Source: Orientallactaga sibirica (lineage: Eukaryota; Chordata; Mammalia; Rodentia; Dipodidae). From it: DNA of 64,000 nt. Numbering within the stretch: position 1 is the first letter of the stretch; each line of letters begins with the position of its first letter. Below, in pieces: positions 21,761 to 31,918 of the stretch. The stretch is from assembly GCA_036365145.1 (NCBI GenBank), contig JAEOAD010000888.1, positions 806,001-870,000 of the forward strand, given 5' to 3'. Under the pieces are notes generated by a model. It worked only from the letters and a program-made list of their open reading frames with translations. It did not search any database and had not been told where the DNA came from. Both the position numbers and the translations under genes were made by a program.

Positions 21761-21939
21761 CTAGGAGCTGGCCCTACTCTCTACTGCCTGAAAGCTCTAA
21801 CTTTCCCATGGAGAAGGCAAACACTGTGCCCAAAACCCAGACCACCTCCACTGTCTATCTCAGAGCCCCGATGTGGTGGGGTGATGGGAAGGCAGAAGCC
21901 ACTGGGCTGTCTTGGTTGCTCTGGTAACTGACCACTGGG

Positions 21940-22300
21940 GAAGCTCATCCCCGGGTCTTCGCTCATGCTGTTCCCTCTGCCTGGAACACATGTCCTGACT
22001 CCTCTTGACCCTCGTTCGTCAGGGCCTGTTGCCATTGCAAACTAACACCAGACGCTTGTGTCACTTTTTGCATCTGTGGCTTATGTGGTGTGGGAATTGA
22101 ACCCTGGCCGACCAGCTTGACAAGCAAGAGCCTCTAACTGCTGAGCCATGTTCCCAGTCCCCCCTTCTCTTTTCACTATCCATTTATTCTGCGTTATAAT
22201 CGCTTCTTTAAATGTCTGTCTCCTTCGCTAGACTGTAGATGTGGTATTTATGTTTCCCCCTCCAGCCCAGGTCCGTGCACGGGTCAATAATAAAGGTCTG
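21940..22300 (+). mobile_element. L2 LINE 3' end, interrupted
   Basis: TCATGCTGTTCCCTCTGCCTGGAAC, then after a SINE TTATAATCGCTTCTTTAAATGTCTGTCTCC...CTAGACTGTAG and GTCAATAATAAAGG: the conserved L2 3' order. Confidence 0.75.
22018..22160 (-). mobile_element. Truncated tRNA-derived SINE, subfamily A
   Basis: CAGGGCCTGTTGCCATTGCAAACTAACACCAG...CTGAGCCATGTTCCCAGTCC, lacking the A/T tail, inserted in the L2. Confidence 0.8.
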
Positions 22301-22520
22301 GGGAATGATTCCCCAAAGAAGCAGTGAGCAAGCTCTACCTGCCAGTGCCGTGGCAGAGCAGGCAGATCCTAGAGGGAAGAGCAGCATTTAAGGACCTTCA
22401 CCCTCCTTGCTGCTGAGCGCTTCCGTTTTATCAAAATGTGGGTGAGTGCCATGGGAGCCGCGGAGCCATCTAGTGAGTTAGGTTACTAGCTTTGGAATTA
22501 GACTACCCACGTTTATATCC

Positions 22521-22813
22521 TGGCATCTCTCTTCGCTCCAGCGCCCCCGGGAGGACGGGCCACGCCCTGCACTGGTGGCATCTCTCTTCCCTCTCTTCCC
22601 TCCAGCGCCCCCCCTCCCCAGGACGGGCCACGCCCTGCAAGGGTGGCATGTCTTCCCTCCAGAGCCCAGGGAGGACGGGCCACGCCCTGCACTGGTGGCA
22701 TCTCTCTTCCCTCCAGCGCCCCGGGGAGGACAGGCCGTGCTCTGCACTGGTGGCATCTCTCTTCCCTTTCTTCCCTCCAGCGCCCCCGGGAGGACGGGCC
22801 CCACCCTGCGCTC
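22521..22813 (+). repeat. CpG-rich minisatellite, five units of 52-68 bp
   Basis: Units start TGGCATCTCTCTTC at 22521, 22576, 22644 (variant), 22696 and 22751, and contain GGAGGACGGGCCACGCCCTGC. Units differ by small CT-rich indels. Open frames on both strands here (242, 245, 116, 106 codons) follow from high GC and frame cycling. Confidence 0.9.
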
Positions 22814-22819
22814 CAGCCC

Positions 22820-23210
22820 CCACCCTTCCTCCCCTGAGTGCGCGGTGGGCAGCTGGGGCTCATGGGGTTTGGGACCAGGTTGGGGAGCTGGAGGGGCGGC
22901 TCCGGGCTGCGCGCCCTGGCTTCCGTCGCCTCCCTCCTCCCCCTCGCGGGCAGCGCCGCGGCGGCTCACAAAGTGGCCCTTTAAATGGTTTTTATAGCAG
23001 CCTCCAGGCGCCAGCGGGCGGGCTCCTCCGTGCTGACCTCCGCGCGGTGGAAAATTGCATCTCTTGGCACTGGCGGCGGCGGGCAGCGCCCGGATCAATA
23101 GCAGAGCCCTTGCCGGGCAGAGGGCAACGCGTGTGGGAGAGGGCCGACCGCGGCTTCTCGGGCTGGCAGGGCTCACCAGGTCTCCCTGTCCCGCTGAGTC
23201 TGGCAAGGAG
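22820..23210. promoter_or_regulatory. CpG-island-like segment
   Basis: Dense CpG (GCGCGCCC, CTCGCGGGCAGCGCCGCGGCGG, CTCCGCGCGG, GACCGCGG) and no SINE. It also holds TTTAAATGGTTTTTATAG, AAATTGCATC and GGATCAATAG. This could be a promoter of an unannotated transcript or an enhancer; strand cannot be told. Confidence 0.45.
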
Positions 23211-23389
23211 CTTCCTGCAGGGGTCCTAGGAACTGTGAGGGTGGCTGGGATGGTTCAGGGTGGAGGTGACCTGGGTGGAGCTGATGGCAGGCGCTGTAAC
23301 TTCCAGCCAGAGGCAGCCCCTACCCTCGCGCAAGGACCAGGCAGGAGCTGCTGTCGGACAGGGACCTGCTATTTATAACACTTTCAGAC

Positions 23390-23455
23390 TAAGCTCTCCT
23401 CTGACCTCTTTGAACTCAGTTTCTTCCTCTGTGAAGTGGAATTAGGAGCTAGTCT
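23390..23455 (+). mobile_element. MIR core fragment
   Basis: GAACTCAGTTTCTTCCTCTGTGAAGTGGAATTAG. Confidence 0.5.
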
Positions 23456-23666
23456 TCTCTAGATGTTGCTATTACAATTCACTGCCTTTCCCACAGCCAT
23501 GCAGACATGATTGTTGGAAGCAGAGGTCTTCCCCTCGAGGTTTAGAGAACGCGATCATCGTCTTCTGCGGGACTAGCCCGAATCAGCATGAATCAGTCCT
23601 CCAGGCCATCGCTGGTCTGGGCCTTGCTAGCTCCAGGGCTTCAAGCTTCACCACAAAGACACTTTA

Positions 23667-23869
23667 AAAAAATATTTATATTTATATTTATTTACTTGAG
23701 AGAGAGAGAGAGAGGAAGATAGAGAGAAATGGGCACACCAGGGCCTCTAGCCATTACAAACGAACTGCATCATCTTGTGCATCTGGTTTATGTGGGTCCT
23801 GGGGAATGCAATCTGGGTCCTTTGGCTTTGCAGGCAAGCGTCTTTACCGCTAAGCCATCTCTCCAGCCC
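23667..23869 (-). mobile_element. tRNA-derived SINE, subfamily A
   Basis: Reverse copy with GAGAGAGAGAGAG and GGGCACACCAGGGCCTCTAGCC. A CACAAAGACACTTTAA / CACAATGACTTTAA repeat flanks it. Confidence 0.88.
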
Positions 23870-24249
23870 ACAATGACTTTAACTTCGCTGAAGAATGAAG
23901 ATCTGCAGTTCGGATGTAAGAATGACCCAGCTTTAATCTCATGAAAGAAGCACGCTTTGGCCAACGTATTTATGTGTGTATTTTCTTCCTCATTACTTCG
24001 AGGGAAAGAATGCACCTGGGGACATTCCGCCTGCAGAGTGTAATGAACTGAAGGTCGACAGATATTTACATATGTATTTTCCAGGTCAGGAGACAACCTG
24101 GGTAGAAATCTAAGCTCTAGATTGTCCTGAGCAGACAACTAGGAAGTCTGAATATTCATCTTTCTAGAAAGTTCCAAGACAAAGTCATAAGAAGTTGGTC
24201 CTTGACATTTGATGGGAATAAAGTATTTTACATGAGTATTTTGTCGATT

Positions 24250-24468
24250 TAAATAGATTTTTATTTATTTATTTGAGAGAGAGAGAGAGAGAGAGAGGGA
24301 GGGAGGGAGGGGAGAGAATGGGTGCACCAGGGCCTCCAGTCACTGCAAACAAACTCCAGACGCATGTACCCCCTTGTGCATCTGGCTAATGTGGGTCCTG
24401 GGGAATTGACCTTGGATCCTTTGGCTTTGCAGGCAAACGCCTTAACCGCTAAGCCATCCCACCAGCTC
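24250..24468 (-). mobile_element. tRNA-derived SINE, subfamily A, with (GA)n
   Basis: Reverse copy: (GA)n and GGGAGGGAGG tract, TGCACCAGGGCCTCC, ending GCCATCCCACCAGCTCC. Confidence 0.88.
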
Positions 24469-24589
24469 CTCTTACATGAGTTGTTTACAGCAAAGACTGG
24501 AGGGGATGATAATCACAAAGGTGTGAGGGGGAAGAGTGGACACTGATTTCTATTTTGCATGAGGCTAGCGAGGGGTTCTTTTGTGATGT

Positions 24590-24830
24590 GCAGAGTTCTC
24601 TAGAATAGGGACAATGTCTGAATCATGCTGTATTCATTCCGGCTGTGTGGTGGCTTCCGTCATCTCCACCGTATTATTAATGCAGCAAGAAAAGCCCCAT
24701 GGGACTCCAGTGCCATGCTTTTCCAGGACTTCCCAGGCTCCAGAACTGTGAGCCACATAGGCCTTCATTCTTTCTACGTTGCCCAGTCTGTGGTTCTCAG
24801 TTATAGCAACAGAAAATCGACCAAGATTCC
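24590..24830 (+). mobile_element. MaLR-like LTR remnant
   Basis: GGCTCCAGAACTGTGAGCC...TTGCCCAGTCTGTGGTTCTCAGTTATAGCAACAGAAAATCGACCAAG is the conserved 3' end of MaLR-type LTRs. Confidence 0.6.
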
Positions 24831-25236
24831 CTGGCTGTGCCCACTTTTCTGTCTCTGCTGACTACCTCCTGGTCTGTCCCTCCAGCCTTCACATGGCTTA
24901 GTCCACGGGCTTATCTCTCCATCCACAATCGTTCTGCACACCTGGGCCTGAGAGAACTTTTTCAGTTGAACCCTGTCACTCTCTGGAGTGAGACATTCTC
25001 TGGCCCCTTCAGTCACAATTCATGCTATGACAGAAGCTCGGCAGGGCTTGGCCGTCCCACCCCTCAGTGAGGTCAGCTCCTCCCCTCCTGGTCTCAGGAC
25101 TTCAGCTCCTCCACTGCTCTGGTTCCGGTCAGGCACTGGCAGGGGGAATGGCAGGGGGTCATCCAGTACAATCCCATTTGCCACTCTCTGCTAGGAATGA
25201 TATCCCCCATTATCTTCCCGTCACCCACTTTGTTGA

Positions 25237-25455
25237 ATTTTATTTATTTATTTGAGAGAGACAGAGAAAGAGGGAGAGAGAGAAAGAAAGAGGGAGAGAA
25301 CGAGTGCACCAGGGCCTCCAGCCACTGCAAACAAACTCCAGATGTGTGCACCCCCTTGTGCATCTGGCTTATGAGGGTCCTGGGGAATTGAACCTCAAAC
25401 CAGGGTCCTTAGGCTTCACAGGCAAGCACTTAACCTGTAAGCCATCTCTCCAGGT
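25237..25455 (-). mobile_element. tRNA-derived SINE, subfamily A
   Basis: Reverse copy; CATTATC...CACCCACTTTG before and CATCATCCACTTTG after form the target repeat. Confidence 0.88.
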
Positions 25456-25561
25456 CCCCCATCATCCACTTTGCACCTTCAGGTCACCTCCTCCGAGATC
25501 TTTGCTGACCAGCATGTGTGACAGACAGACCCTGTCAGCCTTTGTCTCCCTACTCCACTTT

Positions 25562-25843
25562 AAAAAAATGTTTCATTTATTTATTTGCAAGGAGAGAGAG
25601 AGACAGAGAGAGGGAGAGAGAGAGAGAGAGAATGAAAATGGCATGCCAGGGCTGCCAGCCACTGTAAATAAACTCCAGATGCATGTGCCATCTTGTGCAT
25701 CTGGCTTACATGGGTTCTGGGGAATCAAACCTGGGTCCTTTGGCTTTGCAAGCAAGTTTCTTAACCACTAAGCACTCTCTCCAGCCCAGGTTGTTAGGTT
25801 TTGCAGGCAAGTGCCTAAACTGCTGAGCCACCTCTCCCGTCCC
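25562..25843 (-). mobile_element. tRNA-derived SINE, subfamily A, plus second SINE head
   Basis: A reverse copy ending GCACTCTCTCCAGCCC at 25787 is followed by AGGTTGTTAGGTTTTGCAGGCAAGTGCC...GAGCCACCTCTCCCGTCC, a fragment of another copy. Confidence 0.85.
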
Positions 25844-26069
25844 TCTACTCTGTTTTATTGTTTTATTTTCTTATGCATTGTTTTCTTATGTCTTCCCCAC
25901 TGAAACATTTTTCACGAGATGCCTTGGCTGTCTCCTTCACTGTTACATCCCCAGCGTCATGGATGGTGCCTGTCCTATAGGAAACATTTGGAAGTATCAA
26001 TTCAATGAATGAAATAAAAACCTCCATACTCTCGCCCAGAGCAAGCAACCACTAACTTCTTTTTCAATA

Positions 26070-26565
26070 TGTATGCATGTGTGTGTGCACGTGTGTGGAG
26101 GCTAGAGGACAACCTCAAGTTTCATTCCCTCAAGCACCGTCCATCTTTTTTGAGATAAAGTTTCTCATTGGCCTTGAGCTCACCAAGTAGTCTAGACTGG
26201 TTGGCCAGTGGGCCCAGGGATATGCCTGCCCTGATTCTTTAGCGCTGGGGTTATAAGTGTATGCCATGTTGCCTGGCTTTAAAAAATTTTTATTTTATTT
26301 TATGTGAGAGAGAGAGAGGGAAAATGGGTGCACCAGGGCCTCTAGCCACTGCAAACAAATTCCAGACACGTGTGTCACCTTGTGCATCTGGCTTACATGG
26401 GTACTGGGGAATCAAACCTGGGTCCTTTGGCTTTGCAAGAAAGTGCCTTAACCACTAGGCACTCTCTCCTGCCCTTGCCTGGCTTTTAAAAACATGGTTC
26501 TGAGGATAAAACTCAGACGCTTACAAAGAAGTGCATCACCAGTGGAGCCATCTCTTTAGCTCCAC
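26070..26565 (-). mobile_element. B4-like SINE, interrupted
   Basis: GTGTGTGGAGGCTAGAGGACAACC...GAGATAAAGTTTCTCATTGG...TGCCATGTTGCCTGGC, then after the SINE TGAGGATAAAACTCAGACGC...GGAGCCATCTCTTTAGC. Confidence 0.75.
26280..26476 (-). mobile_element. tRNA-derived SINE, subfamily A
   Basis: Reverse copy inside the B4; TTGCCTGGCTTT(T)AAAAA flanks both sides as the target duplication. Confidence 0.9.
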
Positions 26566-26641
26566 CACTAAATTGTTTGGATGACTAAATAGATCCCAAG
26601 TTTGGCAATGGCTTTGTGTCACCATTGAAGTCACAGTTGTA

Positions 26642-26806
26642 GTATTTTTTTTTTTTTTTTTTTTTTGCAAGGTAGGGTTTCACTCTGGTCCAGGCTGACC
26701 TGGAATTCACTATGTAGTCTCAGGGTGGCCTCGAACTCTCGGCGATCCTCCTACCTCTGCCTCCCGAGTGCTGGGATTAAAGGTGTGCGCCACCACGCCC
26801 GGCTTA
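26642..26806 (-). mobile_element. B1 SINE, well preserved
   Basis: Poly(T), GGTAGGGTTTCACTCTGGTCCAGG...GTGCGCCACCACGCCCGGC. TTGTAGTATTTTT flanks both sides. Confidence 0.95.
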
Positions 26807-27361
26807 AGTTGTAGTATTTTTATCATGTGGTGCTTTTATTCTCCTGAGTGAGATACTAGATAAGATAACGTGAGAGACACACTCCAAGTTCATCCCATCA
26901 GGCATTCTTCTTAACGTCCACCTTTTCACCGGCCCACCTCACACTCTAGCATGAACAAGATGTTCTAGCAGAGAGCTGGCGGGTGAGTATCTCCAAGGCT
27001 TGGGTAACACAGACCATCAGCACTCTGAGTGGATGGCTTAGAGGTGATCCTGAGAGGATACACTGTATGTGTAGGGAGACATGCTATCAGCATTAATAAA
27101 TGATGTCTGGATGCTATTTGCATTCTCTCTTTTTTTCTTCCTCCCATGCAGACAGGTGGCCAGCTTGGTGTTTGCTTGGGGGAGAAATGTGTTGGAGATG
27201 AAGGCAAAAGAATCCCCTGATATTTCTGTTCTTATTGCTAAAATCTTACACACGGCTCGGTGGATAATGCCCTTGCCACTCAAGCAGGAGTATCTGAGTT
27301 ACATCCCTAAGTCCCAAGTAAAAAGATGGAAGCCATGGTGGGCTTCTGCAATCCCAGTACG
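26807..27361. other. Intergenic sequence, nothing recognised
   Basis: No repeat or gene identified. Confidence 0.45.
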
Positions 27362-27600
27362 CTGATGCTGACGCTGATGATGGTGATGGTGATGGTGATG
27401 ATGATGATGGTGATGATGATGATGATGGTGATGATGGTGATGATGGTGATGATGATGGTGATGATGGTGATGATGGTGATGATGATGATGATGATGATGG
27501 TGATGGTGATGATGGTGATGGTGATGATGATGATGGTGATGATGATGGTGATGATGCTGATGGTGATGATGGTGATGACTGTAGTGGTGATGCTGATGCA
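27362..27600 (+). repeat. (ATG/GTG)n trinucleotide tract, about 240 bp
   Basis: Irregular mix of GATGGT and GATGAT. In the minus frames it reads as poly-His, poly-Ser/Pro or poly-Ile/Thr, and in plus as poly-Met/Val; all are by-products of the repeat. Confidence 0.97.
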
Positions 27601-27659
27601 AGATGGGAGGCAGACAGAAGAATTTCCCAGAAGCTTGAGAAAAGCCCAGCAGAGAACAA

Positions 27660-27827
27660 TAGGAGGTGGTAGAGAATGGGCACACCAGGTCCTCCAGCCA
27701 CTGCAAATGAACTCCAGATACACATGCCACCTTGTGCATCTAGCTTACGTGGGTCCTGGGGGATTGAATCTGGGTCCTATCGCTTTGTGGGCACGTGCCT
27801 TATCCACTAAGCCATCTCTCCAGCCCA
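27660..27827 (-). mobile_element. tRNA-derived SINE, subfamily A, 3' truncated
   Basis: GGGCACACCAGGTCCTCCAGCCACTGC...GCCATCTCTCCAGCCC without the A/T tail. Confidence 0.85.
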
Positions 27828-28479
27828 AGTTTTAAAAACTTACATGTGTTGAGGATAGGTTTGAGGAGGCAGGGTGGCTTGGGAGACTCAGAGAGGAAGG
27901 GGTGCTCTCCCCAGAACCAAAAAGATAGCTGCATAATTGCAACAGAGGAGCATCCCCAGTGGAAGAAAGAGCCAGGACGAGATGGGTCCATGGCACAGCT
28001 GCGGACATGGAGCCTCAGAGACCTGGGTCCCCAGTCTCACCAACGACCCCTGTGTCCCACACTGGGGTGGAAGCAGAAAATGGAGAACCTGGAGCTAAGA
28101 CAACACACTGACGGACGTTGTGAATCCTTAGGGTAATTGTTACCACCGAGCCTGTGCTTTGTGAGGTGCACAAGATAGCCTGGCTGGGCTGAAGTTGTCC
28201 TAAGAAACACACGGAAGGAAACTCCTCTTAGCTTGGTGAGGCTGGGTTGGGGTGTCGATGTGCCTGTTCTTGCACCCCTGACTTTTGGAATAGAGATTCA
28301 TTCTGTGTGTGTTATCTGTGGGCTGAGAATGAAGAAAGGAAAGGCTAGAGGAATGTGACGATGGTTTCCGGTTTGACCAAGGGGATAGCTTTGTCTCTTT
28401 CCGGGAACCTTGGCATCCAGGGTGTCCTTGAGCGTCTCTCAAGACACTGCTTCCCCTGGGCATCTGTATTCATGGTTAA
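27828..28479. other. Intergenic sequence, nothing recognised
   Basis: No feature supported. Confidence 0.45.
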
Positions 28480-28690
28480 GGAAGCAATCCATGCCTAATG
28501 ATGCCATAAGCGCCATTACACCTTCTTTTGTGTAAATAATGTTTGATAAAATGAGGTGTGAGCCTGCTGTTGCAAAGAGCACTTAGCTGTTAAATGCTTT
28601 CCTTTCCACGCCATTGACTTTCCCTATTTATAGCAATTCCAGCAGAGCATTTGTGTCATATTTGTTTCCTGCCAGCTGCTGGTCTCCTTG
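28480..28690. promoter_or_regulatory. Candidate conserved noncoding element with MEF2-type site
   Basis: CTATTTATAG at 28624-28633 fits the MEF2 consensus exactly. Nearby are GTAAATAATGTTTGATAAA (forkhead-like) and AGCTGTTAAATG. No repeats overlap. Confidence 0.3.
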
Positions 28691-29019
28691 GCGTAGTTGT
28701 GAAGGGAGACCCAGAGGTACCTGCCCAGGACCACCTGTTCCCTATGGCACTGGCCTCCACTTGGGCCAGGAGTAAATAGAAAAAATGCAAGGGGAGGTCT
28801 CATCTCTCCCTTTCTGAAAGTGGTCCAACGGAGACAGGAGTGATTCTGTGATGTGGGTTTCCATGATCTGAGGAATGGGATATCTGCAGAGAGGAGAGGA
28901 AAACAGATACCGGAGTAAAAGGATGAAGGCTGCGAAGTAACAATTTATGTAAATTCCCTAATGAGGATGGTAGCAGATTAATATTAACACCAGTATTAAT
29001 ATCAACTGTGATGTTGATA
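28691..29019. other. Unique intergenic sequence with an AT palindrome
   Basis: Contains TTAATATTAA at 28978-28987 and GTATTAATATC nearby. No repeat or gene. Confidence 0.4.
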
Positions 29020-29180
29020 GTTAATCTTTATTGAGCTCCTTACTGTGCACTGAGCAGTGTATTAAGAACTTAAATGCATTATACATTTAACCTCATCCCA
29101 ACCCCACGAGGTAGGTTCTGAGTGGGCAATATTGATCCGAGGGGAATCTGCTTATAGCAGGAGTAAGATATTGTGGCTGG
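29020..29180 (-). mobile_element. MIR SINE
   Basis: TTATTGAGCTCCTTACTGTGCACTGAGCAGTG...CATTTAACCTCATCCCAACCCCACGAGGTAGG follows the reversed MIR order closely. Confidence 0.8.
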
Positions 29181-29880
29181 CGAGTGAAGTAAGATGAATT
29201 ATGTGAGCACGCTCAGGAGACACGGTAGAGGTCAGCTAAGTCTGGTCTGTATGAAGACAAAACAAGGGAAAAGAGCAGGCAAGACTGTGAGATGTTTCCT
29301 GCTCTTTGAACCCCTAAGAATGGATTTTTAAGCAGCAGAACTGATGTCTAATGAAGACCGACTGCATAAGCACCACTTCCGGTTGCCCCAGTGACAGATT
29401 CTCAGTTTAGGGCAATACTATTTTAATTGGAAAACGCAATAGTAACAGACAGTAATAAGAGGAAGAGTTGTGTGTGGTCTGGTTAGCACCACCTTGGAGA
29501 AAGTAGACAGTAGATAAAGGCAGAAGGGAAAACGTCAGCATTATGTACAAGTACTTTGAGAGAACTGGGCATGGTACATGCCTTGCCTCCTCCCATCAGG
29601 TCTGGCAGAAAGCGGACTGGATGATAAATGGTACCCTTGCTTGTCCACGTTGCTTTGTCCTTTCCTCCACCGGCGTGGCCACCTGGGAAACAGTGACGGA
29701 CCTTCTTCCTGCTGATCTGCTGCTTTGACCTTGGCTTTGGACACTAGGGTCCGAGCTGATCTAGGAGCTGACAGAGACAGCGTGGCAAGGCAGTGATGCC
29801 GACAAAGTGCTATTTAGCTGAAGCCCTAGGACACCTTATGGCTGGGCATGTCTAGAAGAGTAACGGAAGTAGCTTGGAGG
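29181..29880. other. Intergenic sequence, nothing recognised
   Basis: No feature supported. Confidence 0.45.
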
Positions 29881-29882
29881 TC

Positions 29883-29955
29883 AGTAATTCTTATTATTGA
29901 TGTCACTTTAGAGACAAGGAAACTGAGGCTCAGAAAGACTAAATAATCTAAGTGG
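29883..29955 (-). mobile_element. MIR core fragment
   Basis: GAGACAAGGAAACTGAGGCTCAGAAAGACTAAATAA. Confidence 0.7.
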
Positions 29956-30125
29956 GTGTGATGGTTAATCTCGCCTGTGACCTTGGTAACAGCTAGAATC
30001 ACAATGGAAGCAGACTGTGAGGGGGTTTCTAGACTAGGTTAACTGAGACAGGAAGACCTACTTCACCATGGGCAGCATGATCCCCCGGGCTGGGGTTCAG
30101 GACTGAGTAAAAAAAGGAGAAGGTG

Positions 30126-30650
30126 GGTTGGAGAGATGGCTCAGCAATTAAGTTGCTTGCACATAGTGGTGGTTTGATTCAGGTGTCCCCCATAAACTTA
30201 GGTGTTCTGAATGCTAGGTTCCCAGCTGGTGGAGATTTTGTAATTAATGCCTCTTGGAGGTGGTGTATTGTTGGGGGATGGGCTTATGGGTATTTTAGCC
30301 AGTGTCCCTTGCCAGTATTTGGCACACTCTCCTGTTGCTATTGTCAACCTCCTCTTGGTGAGGAGGTGATGTCCATCCTCTGCTCATGCCATCATTTCCC
30401 CCTGTCATTGTGGAGCTTCCCCTTGAGTTTGTAAGCCAAAATAAAATGTTTTTCCCCCAAAGCTACTCTTGGTCGGATTGATTTCTGCCAGTAATGTGAA
30501 CCTGACTGCAACACCCATAAAGCCTAATGACCTGAGTTCAATTCCCCAGTATCTATGTAAAATTAGTTGCACATAGTGGAACATGTGTCTGGAGTTCATT
30601 TGCAGCAGCTGTCCATTCTGTCTCTCTCTCTTTCTTTCTCTTTTTCTCTA
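30126..30650 (+). mobile_element. tRNA-derived SINE, subfamily A, split by an LTR
   Basis: The head GGTTGGAGAGATGGCTCAGCAATTAAGTTGCTTGC and the body CATAAAGCCTAATGACCTGAGTTCAATTCCCCAG are separated by the LTR at 30165-30513. Confidence 0.9.
30165..30513 (+). mobile_element. Solo MaLR LTR inserted in a SINE
   Basis: GGTGGTTTGATTCAGGTGTCCCCCATAAAC...GACTGCAACA. Flanks CACAT / CCCAT form a 5-bp target duplication with one mismatch. Confidence 0.9.
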
Positions 30651-30651
30651 A

Positions 30652-30800
30652 GGCATGGTGGTGCATACCTTTAATCCCAGCACTCAGGAAGCACAGATAG
30701 GAGGATTACTGAGTTTGAGGCCAGCCTAAGACTACATAGTGAGTTCCAGGTCAGCCCAGGCTGGGTTGGGCGGGGCTAGACTGAGACCCTACCCCCCTAA
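30652..30800 (+). mobile_element. B1 SINE
   Basis: GGCATGGTGGTGCATACCTTTAATCCCAGCACTCAGG...CTGAGACCCTACCCCCC. Confidence 0.9.
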
Positions 30801-30965
30801 GAGAAAGGAGAACATAAGCTGAGCATCAGCTTTTATCTCCCTCTGTGTCCTGACTTCAGATGCAATGTGATTAGCTGCCTCACACTCCTGCTGTCATGAT
30901 TTTCCTGCCATGACAGACTATGTCATCAAACTGCGAGTCAAAAATAATAAAAACCCCTTCCTGGG

Positions 30966-31235
30966 TACCACTCCTCACAATGAAACTGTCCAGACAGAAA
31001 TTGGCCTTGATATCCATGACCTTGCAGTGCCTAGTAATATCCTCACAAGACCCTCATACTAGGAGAAAAAGATGATGGCATCAATTTAAAAGAGACACTA
31101 ATGGAGAGAGGAGGGGATATGATGGAGAGTGGAGTTCTGAAGGGGAAAGGGTGAGGGGAGGGGAGGGAAATATCATGGTTTATTGTCTGTAAGTATAGAA
31201 GTTGTCAGTACAAAATAAAAATTAAAAAAAACAAC
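30966..31235 (+). mobile_element. LINE (L1-type) 3' end with polypurine tract
   Basis: ATTGGCCTTGATATCCATGACC...GATGATGGCATCAATTTAAAAGAGACACTAATGGAGAGAGG...GGGAGGGGAGGGAAATATCATGG, then an A-tail. Homologous to 10500-10850. Confidence 0.7.
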
Positions 31236-31332
31236 CTTCCTTTCTGAAATGGCTTTTGTCAGGTGTTTGGTTGAAGAATTCAAATACTTGACTCCAACCC
31301 AATCATGTCATTCTCTGTAGCCCTTTTGAAAA

Positions 31333-31545
31333 AAGATTTTTATTTATTTGCAGGCAGAGAGAGATAGAGAGAAGAGAAACAGACAGAGAGATTGGATGCA
31401 CCAAAGCCTCCAGCTGCTGCAAACGAACTCCAGATGCATGTGCCACTTTGTGCATCTGGCTTTATGTGGGTACTGGGGGGATTGAACCCTTGTCATTAGA
31501 CTTTGCAGGCAAGCACCTTAACTACTGAGCCCTCTCTCCAGCCCC
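31333..31545 (-). mobile_element. tRNA-derived SINE, subfamily A
   Basis: Reverse copy: TATTTATTTGCAGGCAGAGAG...GAGCCCTCTCTCCAGCCC. Confidence 0.9.
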
Positions 31546-31621
31546 CTCCCTAGGCTTTTATTCATCTTCTTAAAAATATTGAAACTTAAGGAAGACAAGG
31601 GAGAATTAGAACATTGATAAC

Positions 31622-31918
31622 TGTATTAGCTTTTCATCATGGCGTCCAAAATACCTGACAGGAACAACTTAAGGGAGGAAAGACTTCTTTTGGCTCAGGG
31701 TTTCAGGAGGGGCTTTAGTCTAGCATGGCGGGGACGAGATAGTGAAGTAGCTCAGATTGCAGTGGTACAAGTGTGTGGTGCGAGCACCCAGAGCAAGGTT
31801 CACCTCCAGTGACATGCTTTTACCGGCTAGGCTCCCCTCCCAAAATAGTATCGGCAGCTAGGAACCAAGTCTTCAGACCATGAATCTATGTAAGACATTT
31901 CAGATTCAAACCATAACA
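31622..31918 (-). mobile_element. MaLR-like LTR, reverse orientation
   Basis: The plus strand runs TGTATTAGCTTTTCATC...AGATTCAAACCATAACA, the mirror of TGTTATGGTTTGAATCT...; related to 34116-34459. Confidence 0.75.

Larger units (their letters stand above)
25060..26025 (+). mobile_element. L2 LINE 3' end, split by two SINEs
   Basis: Pieces TCAGGTCACCTCCTCCGAGATCTTTGC..., TTATGTCTTCCCCACTGAAAC..., ACATCCCCAGCGTCATGGATGG and TCAATGAATGAAATAAA keep L2 order. SINEs lie at 25237-25455 and 25562-25787. Confidence 0.65.
29957..30965 (+). mobile_element. Old interspersed repeat, split by younger insertions
   Basis: TGATGGTTAATCTCGCCTGTGACC...GGCTGGGGTTCAGGACTGAGTAAAAAAAGGAGAA continues after the insertions at GGAGAACATAAGCTGAGCATCAGC...ATGCAATGTGATTAGCTGCC. 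Same family as 39083-39330. Class not assigned. Confidence 0.65.

Noticed and set aside
22478..23229. Overlapping 242- and 245-codon frames on both strands, plus 140, 116 and 106 codon frames
   Set aside because: High GC lowers stop frequency and the minisatellite unit lengths are not multiples of three, so frames cycle through all phases. Low-complexity Pro/Gly/Arg content, no domain.
27246..27835. Poly-His, poly-Ser/Pro, poly-Ile/Thr and poly-Met/Val proteins
   Set aside because: All are translations of one trinucleotide microsatellite in different frames.
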